Positions 30,976-40,535 of a DNA stretch of 64,000 nt are shown here, piece after piece. Made by a program: the position numbers and the translations under genes. The DNA is from Gautieria morchelliformis (Eukaryota; Basidiomycota; Agaricomycetes; Gomphales; Gomphaceae), in the NCBI GenBank assembly GCA_015179125.1, contig WHVA01000148.1, forward strand, positions 62,001-126,000, given 5' to 3'. Numbering within the stretch: position 1 is the first letter of the stretch; the number at the start of each line of letters is the position of its first letter. The notes beneath the pieces are model-generated. The model was not told where the DNA came from, ran no database searches, and was given only the letters and a program-made list of their open reading frames with translations.

Positions 30976-32345
30976 CCGCTGCGTGTCACAAAATCCGACG
31001 CATCTTCCGCTTCCGGTAGACCATGTTCCGCATTTTCGGAAAGTTCTTCCGCAGTGGGCACTCCGTTTATGTCTGCAAGTGCGAGGAACTCTGGAAGGAG
31101 CTCGAGTTTCTCCTCTGTGGTCATAAGCCGGATATCAAAGGCTTGGGGGCACTCGCGAGCATAGTGGCCTGGTTGTCGGCAGCGGAAGCAGGTGATAGTT
31201 CCGTGGCCTTTTCCGCGCATGCGGTCAACATCCATCGGGGCAGGGCCACTCTTCGAGGGAGGGGGGCTATGGTTCCTAATAGGAGCAGGCGGAGCAAGCA
31301 TCGGAAATAATTTCCGTGTGGGAATGAATGCGCTTCCGGGTTTTGGCACAGGTGGAGTAGGACGAGCGGAACTGCGTGTCGTGTTCCGACTCGTCTCCAC
31401 GAAGGCCTCATTTGCGTCCCTGTTCCGAGAAACCTTCTGCGCGGCTTGGTACCACCCTTCCGGGTCATCAAAATCCGGAGCTCCATCCCCAAGCAGCGCA
31501 ACTTGGTTCTGGAGCGTCGGATCAAGTCCTCGTCGGAATTTGATGACGATCGTCTTGTCGTCGTCATATTCCGCAAGGTCGATGAGCTCCTGGAAGCGAT
31601 CGATGTAGTCATCGACCGGATCTTTGGCCTGGTACCAGCTCGTCCCCTCGAGCTTTGTAAGGGCTGTGAGCTGCTCGTTTTTCGGGCAGAACTGGTCGGA
31701 AAATGTTTTCTCGAACGCGTCCCAGTCCCGGAAGTAGTTCCCCTTGCCCTTTGCTTCATGTCGGATCACCTTGTTTGCAAAACGGGCTGCGCGGTCCGAT
31801 TTGAAAAAGGACAATGTCCAGTGAATCCGAGCCTGGTCATTCGGAAAGAGGTCTCCGACAATTGCGAAGTAGATGCTGCATGTGTTGAAGAATGCGCGTC
31901 CCTTCTCCCGATCTCCGTCAAAGTCCGCCGGAGTTGCGGGTTTGACCTTTGCTAACTTCGCGGACATCCTCTTTTCCGCTAGTTCCGCTTTTCCGAAATC
32001 CGGATCATCCAGCATTTCATTTCCACCACCTTGTGGAATATCTAACTTAGCCAAAATCGCTTGTAAGGCTGTTTCAATCGCGTCGGTCTTCATCCGGTTC
32101 CGCGTCAATTCCTCCTCCATATTCCGAAGACGATCGTCCGGATCCATGTTGGAAGGAGAAATATGGGACGGGATTTCCAGGGTTGGGAGCTCGACGTAAG
32201 AAGAGGGGCTGTCGTACACTGTATGTGCGGAAGAGGTTGCGATCTCCGAGTCGCTGTCTCCGATTCCGAACGCACCTATGGCGAATGCAACGTGCAGTAC
32301 GACCGCCGGTCCTCTAGGGGAGAGACTTTTCTGCTGTAAGGGCAA
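30972..32345 (-). CDS. Gypsy gag block
   Basis: Open block of 457 residues. Gag capsid-like region in the middle (DWDAFEKTFSDQF, SWYQAKDPVDDYIDRFQELI), and the zinc knuckle CFRCRQPGHYARECP near the end. Starts at the LTR edge. Confidence 0.9.
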   Translation of the reverse strand: MPLQQKSLSPRGPAVVLHVAFAIGAFGIGDSDSEIATSSAHTVYDSPSSYVELPTLEIPSHISPSNMDPDDRLRNMEEELTRNRMKTDAIETALQAILAKLDIPQGGGNEMLDDPDFGKAELAEKRMSAKLAKVKPATPADFDGDREKGRAFFNTCSIYFAIVGDLFPNDQARIHWTLSFFKSDRAARFANKVIRHEAKGKGNYFRDWDAFEKTFSDQFCPKNEQLTALTKLEGTSWYQAKDPVDDYIDRFQELIDLAEYDDDKTIVIKFRRGLDPTLQNQVALLGDGAPDFDDPEGWYQAAQKVSRNRDANEAFVETSRNTTRSSARPTPPVPKPGSAFIPTRKLFPMLAPPAPIRNHSPPPSKSGPAPMDVDRMRGKGHGTITCFRCRQPGHYARECPQAFDIRLMTTEEKLELLPEFLALADINGVPTAEELSENAEHGLPEAEDASDFVTRSG

Positions 32346-32814
32346 CCCTGGCTAGTCGTGGAGATCACACTACCACACAACTGACAAGGGGAAATCCAAA
32401 GTATGTATAAATGAACAGAGCATACAAGAGAAGGGGTTCTCACCTGACAAGGGGAAATCCAAAGAGAAAAGTCTAAGGACCCCCAATGTCAGCGAGCCCA
32501 TATTATACTACGCTGCGCAGCCAGGGACAACACTTGGCACCCGCCATCAACCCTGCATCCCCCTGACCCTTGATCGACCCTTGATGCTACCTATTATGCG
32601 AGTCGCTTGATTTCCGACACTGTTCCGGGGCGGAAGTCGGAAATTGGAGTGGAACTGGCAAGGCGAACGGAACTGGTGGAAGTTCTCCCAGAAGCGGAAT
32701 CGTTCCCGAAAGCGGATGCGGAGATGGAATCGGAACCGGAAGCGGAGTCGGAAATGGAGTCGGAACTGGGTGTGGTGTCGGAACTGGAAATGGAAAACAG
32801 GGTGTCCCCTGACA
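32335..32814 (-). repeat. 5' LTR of the gypsy chromovirus
   Basis: 480 bp, one visible difference from 26586-27065. Followed by CCTGA and the resumed Helitron frame. Confidence 0.95.
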
Positions 32815-32819
32815 CCTGA

Positions 32820-33201
32820 AGCATGTGATCTGCTCTATGTGGAGTTTCCTGAGCATTTTACCTGGCAATCACAGGAAAAGGTATGGACACCACGCCAAGG
32901 AGGTTATAGCATTGGTCGCCTTCACTTTGCAAACCCTAAATCAGGAGAGAGATTTTTTGTGCGCACTCTCCTCACAGTGGTCAAGGGGGCTAGATCCTTT
33001 GAGGAGCTTAGGTCGGTGGATGGCATACAATATGCTACTTACAAGGAGGCCTGTCGTGCAAGGGGACTTCTGGATGACGATCAGGAGCTGAGGTTGTGTC
33101 TCCAGGAAGCCAGTGGCATGAAAACAGGTGCTCAGCTCAGACATCTCTTTGCCACCATCCTTGGCCATTGCAATGCATCGGGTCCCGGCAGACTATGGGA
33201 T
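32820..33201 (+). pseudogene. Helitron RepHel, region before the helicase (Hel-D piece 3)
   Basis: Resumes as EACDLLYVEFPEHFTW, then VWTPRQGGYSIGRLHFANP, FFVRTLLTVVKGARSFEEL and QLRHLFATILGHCN. This is the conserved linker between Rep and Pif1 domains in Helitron proteins. The frame is open until LWD, where the 837-bp insertion starts after the target duplication GGGAT (33197-33201). Confidence 0.9.
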
Positions 33202-34038
33202 CGGTAGGGGCGCATTGGCGCCAGTCCCCGACTCCATTGTGGGATAGGGATCATGCTGTCGATATTATTTTTTCAGACGATGTATTCTCTCGTAAGTTAC
33301 TGATTGCGTTTATATACATGTTGATATTACAGATTCAGACAACAAAATTTTTCATAAGGTCCATTTGCGTTTTTATACAGATATATTTGTTACACTTAAC
33401 ACAACAATCGGTACGAGACAGGGAAATACCGGCACCTGATGTCAAAGAAACCAAAAAGGACGCGGTGTGACATAGAACAAGGGAGCTGAGGTGATCGTAA
33501 GGAGGAGAGCACCAATGCGGAAGCACAGACGGAGGAGAGACAGCTGAAGACATAGACGAAGAAGTGGAGGGTACGTGAGTCACAAATATGGACGAGGAAC
33601 ACTAAACAAATCAAAACAACAAGGCAACGGCATGGCATAGGTCAAACAGCAATAGACACGGTCAGCCAAGAAGTGCAGAGAGGGCAAAAAGGACATACCT
33701 TGTAGATGGGATGCAGACAAGAAAAGGTGAACGGTACGCAGCAGCAAAAGGAGAGGACCACAATAAGACATTTAGAGAGAACAGGCAAAACTAATTAGGC
33801 GTGCAAGATGGCAATGAGCCCGAGATATTGATGGGATACAATGTCATCGGAGATCGACACATATAACAGCCCGAGATAATGATCGAAAGGAAAGGGACCG
33901 AGTGGTACCAGACACTGGTCACCGAACATGAATGGGATAGTAGTCACAGGCATCTTAGGAGTTAAACCTGACAAGGCACGCTAGGTATCCGACCCCCATC
34001 TTGTCGACAGAACCCTCCCCTCCTTTCAGTCGGAGTCA
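33202..34038. mobile_element. 837-bp insertion of unknown class (LTR-like) in Hel-D
   Basis: Bounded by the 5-bp duplication GGGAT (33197-33201 and 34039-34043). Removing it rejoins the Helitron frame exactly. On the - strand it starts TGACTCCGACTG with a purine-rich tract (AAAGGAGGGGAGGG), then TTCTGTCGACAAG, and it ends with ACTGGCGCCAATG. That order recalls polypurine tract, LTR and primer-binding site, which is not the layout of a normal solo LTR. No coding sequence. Confidence 0.7.
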
Positions 34039-34043
34039 GGGAT

Positions 34044-34329
34044 GGCTTCAAGGAGCACATATGTGATGATCTCAGACATCAGCTCCAAATCAGACATGGT
34101 ATTCAGGATCCATGGGACAATCAGGTTTATTATTTTGGCCTCTTTCTCCTGGAAAAAATCCTCCAGCAGGGTGGAATGTCCTTGAGCAGCTTTGATGATA
34201 TGCCTTGGGTGGCAGGTGAGTGGGAGGCCCTCATTGGAAACAGGTTCATAGCTGAGCAGAGGGACTATGACCCTGTTGAATAGAGCGACATAGCTGATGA
34301 GGAGGGTCCTAAGCTGAATGAGGGGCAAA
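34044..34329 (+). pseudogene. Helitron RepHel, pre-helicase region (Hel-D piece 4)
   Basis: Reads GFKEHICDDLRHQLQIRHG, YYFGLFLLEKILQQGG and MSLSSFDDMPW, then IAEQRDYDP, typical of the stretch just before the Pif1 Walker A motif. A TAG at about 34280 interrupts the frame. The piece ends at LNEGQ with the target duplication GCAAA (34325-34329). Confidence 0.85.
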
Positions 34330-35383
34330 TGTTAAGACCCGTTCCTGAGTGCGGACCCAAGGCCTCGGTCTCGGTTCTCACTCGATGTTACAACCGTTCA
34401 TTTCCGACTTCCGACTCTCAGTTCCGCAACACCTTCCGCCCCTATGATATTTCCGCAACACTTTCCGCCACTCCGATATTTCCGACATTCCGCCCATTGT
34501 TATATTCCCTTGTTCTTTCGACTCTATTACTCGGACCCACCTGACCCGTTTCATCGTTCATCAAAACCACATATCCGGTCACCCTTGTAATTCGTTGTCA
34601 GATATGTTTTCCCGACCCCTTGTTCTTTGCCATTGTTCTACCTTACCCTGAACCCCCCTTGTAGTCCCATTGTTCCCAATAGTTAGTTCCCACGCATTGT
34701 CTACTCGACTTCTGCTTCCTCCGGAATTTGCTTAGTACCCTGTCATTACCTGTTGTCTCAGCTCTTTGTATAAAAGCCTGTCATGTATGTCTCTTATTCT
34801 GCAATCAGATAATCGCCTTCGATACTTGATTTCCTTCGCTCCATCTCCTCTTCTTAGCACAGCGAGTCTAGCAAGATCTCAGTCTCTCTCCGCCTTCCAC
34901 CTTCCGCCTCCCACCTCAGTTCCGACTCAAGTTCCCACCAAACCTTTGGTTCAGTACTTTCCGACTTCCGACTTATTTCAGAAATACCTAGGACGATAGT
35001 TCATTGGGGGTGCAACCTACAAGTTGAAGCCGCTGTCCTTTCCAGTTCCGACTTAATGGAAATCTCAATATGTAACACTCGAGAACCTTCGGGCTTAACT
35101 CGGGTTCCCTATCGGTTCATCATTCACCCTGATCCCCATTCCGAGATAGTCCTGTTCCATTTCTGATGATTGTCCGTCGACCCTGCTTCCTGCTCGATAC
35201 GGGCATTGATGCCCTCTTTCCGTTCCTTGCAAATTAGAATATAAACCCCCCATCATGTACACTAATTCCTCAGTTCTGATATCGACTTAGATTCCTCGTA
35301 TCTTCCGCTCCTCTGTCTGATCCTTGTTTCCGAACCTCAGCTTCCAGCTGAACCCGTCTCCGATTCTGTTTCCTGACTTAACA
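34330..35383. mobile_element. Solo LTR (family L360) in Hel-D, itself carrying another solo LTR
   Basis: Starts TGTTAAG and ends CTTAACA, with an inverted 7-bp match at its ends. Flanked by the exact duplication GCAAA (34325-34329, 35384-35388). Subtracting the nested LTR and its duplication leaves about 357 bp. Confidence 0.88.
34386..35077. mobile_element. Solo LTR (family L690) nested in the L360 LTR
   Basis: 692 bp, TGTTACAACCG to ATATGTAACA, target duplication CTCGA (34381-34385, 35078-35082). Near-identical copies at 40536-41225 and 60523-61183. It holds a promoter-like TTTGTATAAAAGCC and many TTCCG words. Confidence 0.92.
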
Positions 35384-35388
35384 GCAAA

Positions 35389-35735
35389 GGTCTGCGCATG
35401 ATCAGATATTATGGTCGGCACTGACCAGAGATGCTCATGGGAAACCTGATGGACAAATGTTTTTTGTCACTGGATCAGGTGGCGCTGGGAAATCATTCAC
35501 ATGGAACACTCTAATCCACTCCTGTAGAGTGGAGAGCCTCATTGTGATTGCAGTAGCCTCATCTGCAAGGGCTGCACTTATCCTCACTAAGGGTACAACC
35601 TCTCATAGCATGCTTGGAATTCCCATTCCTGTCCATGAGCGCTCTCTCTCCTCCATCACAAAGAACTCTGGCAAGGCTGACATGCTCAGACATGCCAGTC
35701 TCCTCATCTGGGATGAGGCTGCAATGCAGCATCGC
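35389..35735 (+). pseudogene. Helitron Pif1-like helicase, Walker A/B region (Hel-D piece 5)
   Basis: Resumes as RSAHDQILWSALTRDAHG, then Walker A FVTGSGGAGKSF, then LIVIAVASSARAALIL, TTSHSMLGIP and Walker B LLIWDEAAMQHR. These bind and hydrolyse ATP. The piece is open throughout and ends at the target duplication ATCGC (35731-35735). Confidence 0.92.
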
Positions 35736-36225
35736 TGTAAGGGCAACCCTGGCTAGTTGTGGAGATCACACTACCACACAACTGACAAGGGGAAATCCGA
35801 AGTATGTATAAACGAATAGAGTACACAAGAGAGGGGGTTCTCACCTGACAAGGGGAAATCTGAAGAGAAAAGTCTAAGGACCCCCAATGTCAGCGAGCCC
35901 GTATTATACTACGCTGCGCAGCCAGGTACAACACTTGGCACCCGCCATCAACCCTGCATCTCCCTGACCTCCCTGACCCTTGATCGACCCTTGATGCCAC
36001 CTACTATGCGAGTCGCTTGATTTCCGACACTGTTCCGAGAGCGGAAGTCGGAAATTGGAGTGGAACTGGCAAGGCGAACAGAACTGGTGGAAGTTCTCCC
36101 AGAAGCGCAATCATTTCCGAAAGCGGAGGTGGAGATGGAATGGGAACCGGAAGCGGAGTCTGAAATGGAGTCGGAATTGGGTGTGGTGTCGGAACTGGAA
36201 ATGGAAAACAGGGTGTCCCCTGACA
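35736..36225 (-). mobile_element. Solo LTR of the gypsy chromovirus family in Hel-D
   Basis: 490 bp, TGTAAGGGCAACC to CCCCTGACA, duplication ATCGC (35731-35735, 36226-36230). It is a more diverged relative of the 480-bp LTRs of the young element, in the same orientation, so it is an earlier insertion reduced by LTR recombination. Confidence 0.93.
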
Positions 36226-36230
36226 ATCGC

Positions 36231-37259
36231 CATGTCATAGAGGCCATTGACATGACACTGCGGGATTTCCTTGACCAGCCTGACCGACACTTTGGTGGCA
36301 TCACAGTCGCCTTTGGAGGTGACTTTCAGCAGACTCTGCCAATTGTCCCTAAAGGCTCCAAGGAGGATATCGTGGGAGCTACCCATCAGAAGTCATATCT
36401 GTGGCCAAAGATCAAGGTCCTCCATCTGACAGAGAACATGCGGGTGAGAAATGACCCTGACAGAGCCAGGTTTGCAGAATGGCTGCAGAATGTGGGCCAG
36501 GGAAAGGATCTCCCACTAGATCATATGTTCTCACTGCCTCCTCACATGGTTTGTGGCCCTGGAATTGAAGATCTGATCCAGGAAATATACCCTGGCATTG
36601 GCAATCAAGTCCCTGCCCAGGACAATTACTTTTTGGAGCATGCCATCCTCTGTGCCAGAAACACTGAGGTCAATGAGATCAATTCCATGGTGTTTAGGGA
36701 GTTTCAAGGTGATGCTCAGGTCTTGCACTGTGCAAATTCCATTGAAGAATCCGACGATGCAGATCGGTATCCTCTGGAGTATCTGAATTCCATAGAGATG
36801 GGCTGTCTTCCTCCTGCTCGCTTGGAAGTCAAGCCTGGAGTGCCTCTGATGCTGTTGCGCAATTTGGATCAGAAGCAAGGACTATGCAATGGGACAAGGT
36901 TGCGGTTGGTGAGGATAAGCATTAGAGTGTTGGAGGTCAGGATCATCTCAGGTCCATGTGCAGGAAATATTGCTTTCATCCCCAGGATCATCATTAAGCC
37001 ATCAGAGGGAGAGTTGCCATTTGTGCTGCAAAGGAGGCAGTTTCCAGTGCGTTTGGCATTTGCAATGACTATCAACAAGTCTCAGGGACAGTCTTTGGGT
37101 ACTGTTGGGCTGGACCTGAGATATCCAGTGTTTGGACATGGTCAGTTGTATGTTGGTGTATCAAGAGGGACCAATTGGAACAGAGTCAAGGTCTTGCTTG
37201 GGGAGGGTTTGGACACAACCAACATTGTATATAAAGATGTATTACTTAGAGCTCCTTGA
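36231..37259 (+). pseudogene. Helitron Pif1-like helicase, C-terminal half (Hel-D piece 6)
   Basis: Open frame with VIEAIDMTLRDFLDQPD, AFGGDFQQTLPIVPKG (helicase motif III region), HLTENMRV (motif IV region), NSIEMGCLPPARLEVKPG, TINKSQGQSL and YVGVSRGTNW. It stops after LLRAP at 37259. The frame is also open to the left through the end of the adjacent LTR (from 36060), by chance. Hel-C and Hel-1 hold near-identical copies of the last part. Confidence 0.93.
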
Positions 37260-37339
37260 TTTTTTTATATCCACTTCTCTTGATATGGTTTATGTGTTTT
37301 ACTTCATTTTACTTGATGGAAATTGATTTGATTTTCCCC

Positions 37340-37456
37340 AATGTACTTGACCTTACTGATATGTTAGACTTACCAATGTGTTAGACTTACTGATGCATTT
37401 GACCTTACTGAGGCGTTTGACCTACACCCCAGCGCGAAGCGCGGGTACCCACCTGG
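37340..37456 (+). other. Trailer and 3' terminus of Hel-D
   Basis: Repeated CTTGACCTTACTGATATG / GACTTACTGATGCATTTGACC words, hairpin GCGCGAAGCGC, TACCCACCTGG. Ends CTGG instead of CTAG, still within the CTRR rule. Confidence 0.88.
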
Positions 37457-38068
37457 TTACTATATTAGAAAGTAGCTCGGTGGGTGGTTATGGGTGTAGT
37501 AGACAGGAATTATAGGCAGTAGGTATGGACTTGTTGCTCAAAAGAATAGACTAGAAAACAATTCACTCTCTCAGTGAATTTAGTTGTCACTGTAAATATA
37601 TTATACACTACCTAGAAAACAATTCACTACAGAGGATTTCTAGGTTAATAAATCGAAAGAATGCTAGACTAATTTACTTGCCTCTCTCAGTGAATTTAGT
37701 TGTCACTGAGAGCGGGGGAAATCTGTTTCACTGCGCATGTACTACTACCTGGCCCTTTAGCGCCCAAGAGCTCGCGCGTCGAAGTCATTTCAGACTCCGC
37801 TGGGTGCAGTCGCTTGTGAAAGTAGGAATAACAAGATGAAATGGAGAGATAGGGAGTGAGTGGAAATTTTCGAAAATAACCAGAGAAATGGATGCATGAT
37901 AGAAGAACAATATGAGAAGAAATTGAGAAACCACACAACAAATTGGATATATTATGCTTGATTTTGGTGCAGGAGCATAAATGCACCCAACAATGGGCGC
38001 GCTGACCAATGCTTGGTCATTAGTTTGTCAGCGGAGCGCGCGAGCAGTGCAGCCGTGAGCCCCTGGCC
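37457..38068 (+). mobile_element. Hel-F: 5' fragment of a further Helitron
   Basis: Begins TTACTATATTAGAAAGTAGCTCGGTGGG directly after the Hel-D end. It resumes after a solo LTR as CGCGCTGACCAATGCTTGG, matching the Hel-D and Hel-B 5' blocks up to CCCCTGGCCCTA (about 38068), where similarity stops. Confidence 0.75.
37495..37992 (-). mobile_element. Solo LTR (family Lc495) in Hel-F
   Basis: 498 bp, matching the LTRs of the copia element at 19451-24698, with duplication ATGGG (37490-37494, 37993-37997). Confidence 0.9.
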
Positions 38069-39110
38069 CTATTACACAAGACAAAGGAGGGCTGAGGGGG
38101 ATGCGGAGGAAAAGGAGAGTGAGGCAGAGGACTGGATCGGCAAGGTGTTGGAAATGGGGGTTGGGGTTAATTCATTGTGGGGAGTGACAGGAAGGGAAGG
38201 AACTGGAGAGAGAGGACACTGGGACGACAGCAGGGATGGGAGAATGAAGGGAAGGGAAGGACATGAACGGAGGAAAGAGGGGAAGGACAACGATGAGAGG
38301 AGAGTGGGGGAACAAGGTGAGGATGGGAGAGCAAAGGAAATGCTCGAGAAGAAGGGGAGAAGAAGGGGAGAGGAAGGAATGAGAGGAGTGAGGATGAAAA
38401 GGATATGGGAAAAGAGGGGAGAGTGATGGGAAGGGAAGGAGCTGAAGGGGGAGGACATTGGGACGACAGCAGGGATTGGAGGATGCAGGGAAGGGAAGGA
38501 CATGAAGGGAGGAAAGAGGGGAAGGAAAACGATGGGAGGACGAAGAAGGAGGAAGGAGAGAGCGAGAGAGCAAAGAGAAAAGACAGACAGTTTGGGAGAG
38601 CTAAGGGAAAGGACAGACAGGAGGGGAGGACAAAGAGGGAAGAAGGCGAGAATGAGAAAGCAAAGGGAACGGATGAAGGAGAAAGGGGAAATGGGAGTGA
38701 TAAGAGCAAGGGTAGGAAAGCAAAGGGAGAGGAAGGACTTGGCGGGAGAAGGAAAGGGAAGATGAGCGAGGGTAGGGGAACGAAGGGAGAGGAAGGACGT
38801 GAGGAGAGAAGGATGGGAGAGAGCAGTAGAGTGGGGAGAATGAAAGCAGAGGAGGGAAAGGACGGGAGCAGGGAGAGCATGGAGGGGGGTGAGGAGAGAG
38901 AACATGACTGCGTGCATGGGGCGCTGCGATTTCCGGTCCTTTCTCTGGCAGGTGGGGACACTGCAGACCTCCAGATTCCATGATCAGTGAGAGATGATAA
39001 GGTGGACGGGGTGTTGAAGCAGGTGCAGGTGTTTTTGGAGTTGGCATGAAAACCAGCAGTGATGGATGAGAAGTGTTTGCAATGGTTTCTCAGATATGCC
39101 TAGCTCTTTT
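38069..39110. repeat. GA-rich low-complexity tract
   Basis: Purine-rich on the + strand (GGGAAGGGAAGGACATGAA type) to about 38920. Includes two similar blocks of about 120 bp (near 38185-38300 and 38423-38538). The long Ser/Pro/Leu-rich frames on the - strand are composition artefacts. From 38920 to 39110 the sequence is mixed and unrecognised, ending with a GAAGGGGGGGAGG tract. Confidence 0.7.
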
Positions 39111-39999
39111 TCATGAAGGGGGGGAGGACTGTGGAGACAGCAGGAGACAGGGTATCATCAGTTGGTGGGCAGAAGGGCCTACTCTCACAGGGCAGACCCA
39201 ATGCATGAAGCCCATGATGTTCATGAATTGGAACTCCTGTCTTCCTCTGACCCAGATACCGGAAAGATATTTCTGTTCGTCGGGCTTGGCTGTGGCCGAG
39301 GGTCTGAGTCGAGCGTTAGCATGTGGCATAGAAGAAGGTTCGCAAGAGGAAGGGGGACGAATTGAGGTTGTAATCTGCTTTTTGCCTTGGCGCTCCCAGT
39401 AGCGATTATCAATGTGAAGAGCCTCGCGTTTGAGATCGTCGAGGCTTTCGGGACGTTCGTAGGAGAGCATGTGGTCTTTGATGCGCTTGGCGAGGCTGTT
39501 GTAGAAAGCGTCGTAAAGGGCCGCATTGTTCCACTCGACGTAAGAGGACAACTCAGCAAATGTGGTCATGTGGTGATTGACACGATGGGTGTCAAGCATC
39601 TTGAGCCTGTGAATAGCTCGCTCAGACACCTGGATGATGTCGGCCTGACCGAAAAGACGGTTAAGTTCGTCGACGAAGATAATCCAGTTGCTCCGAATGG
39701 TAGGCTCTGGGACCTGAATGAGAAAAGGTTGCCACCAGATCAAGGCAATGTCGCTGAGGTAGGATGCTGCGTAGGAGACTCGCTGTCGCTCCTGCTGGAA
39801 CTTTCGGGGCTTGTGGTCGAAGACCATAATACAACTAGCGAGGAATGTTCGGAGAAGGCGAGGTTCTTTCCCTGTGAATATGTCAGGCTTTGCAGCATCG
39901 GAATCACCATCAGGGGCTGCCTGGGGGTAGGCGAAAGGAAAGGGATAATAGGGGTTCCATGCGAACCCTGGTTGCGGCCAAGGCCCTCCACCAGGGGGT

Positions 40000-40520
40000 G
40001 GAGGTGGGCCAGGCGGTCCGGGAGGCCCGGGTGGCCCAATCGGAGGCACTCCGAAATGGGGAAATGGTGGCCCAAGAGGTGGTGGAGGAGGCGGTACAGG
40101 CCCGCCAGGTGGGGCAGGAATCTGTGCCGGAGGCTGCTGCGGGGGAGGTCATCCCGCGAAGGGGTGAGGTTGTCCCGCGAATGGAAAAGGCGCAGGTCCA
40201 CCAGGTGGGGCAGGAATCTGGGCCGGGGGGTGTTGCGGGGGAGGTTGTCCTGTGAAGGGGAGAGGTTGTCCAGTGAATGGAAGAGGTGCAGGCCCGCCAG
40301 GTGGGGCAGGAATCTGAACCGGACGCTGCTGCGGGGGAAGTTGTCCCATGAAGGGGTCAGGTTGTCCCGCGAATAGAAAAGGCTCAGGCCCGCCAGGGGG
40401 GCAGGAATCTGGGCTGGAGGTTGGTACAGGGGAGGTTGTCCCGCAAACGGGTGAGGTTGCCCTGCGAATGGAGGCGGGGCACCTCCGAATGGAAAAGCAT
40501 TCGGATCATAATAGGGCACA
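40000..40520 (-). repeat. Coding repeats of PFAGQP type in gypsy gag
   Basis: Four or five imperfect units of roughly 120 bp with GGTTGTCCCGCGAATGGAA and GGTGGGGCAGGAATCTG on the + strand, encoding Pro/Gly/Gln-rich sequence. Confidence 0.75.
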
Positions 40521-40535
40521 CCACTAATGGGATAG

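Larger units (their letters stand above)
26586..32814 (-). mobile_element. Ty3/gypsy chromovirus in Hel-D, looks nearly whole and very young
   Basis: A 6229-bp element on the - strand with 480-bp LTRs (26586-27065 and 32335-32814) and target duplication CCTGA (26581-26585, 32815-32819). I see one difference between the LTRs. Parts, right to left: gag with CCHC knuckle, aspartic protease, reverse transcriptase, RNase H, zinc-binding integrase and a C-terminal chromodomain. The coding part lies in three long blocks, with overlaps or short gaps between them. That could be normal frameshifting or at most one or two breaks. It is the youngest large insertion in the window. Confidence 0.95.
17486..37456 (+). 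mobile_element. Hel-D: RepHel-type Helitron split by nested insertions
   Basis: This is the only unit with nickase and full helicase sequence. Removing six primary insertions would leave about 6 kb. Order: 5' end, GC-rich leader with short hairpins, two-unit leader repeat, Pro-rich N-terminus with CxxC motif (18419-19450), Rep nickase (24704-26585), spacer and helicase N-part (32820-34329), Walker region (35389-35735), helicase C-part (36231-37259), trailer and hairpin-CTGG end (37453-37456). The coding region also has frame changes and stops of its own, so this copy is dead. Insertions are bounded by CAAAC, CCTGA, GGGAT, GCAAA and ATCGC duplications. Confidence 0.9.

Noticed and set aside
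38072-38983. Long frames on both strands (up to 281 residues, Ser/Pro/Leu- or Glu/Arg/Gly-rich)
   Set aside because: They are translations of the GA-rich tract. All frames are open because of composition, with no domain and no codon bias.
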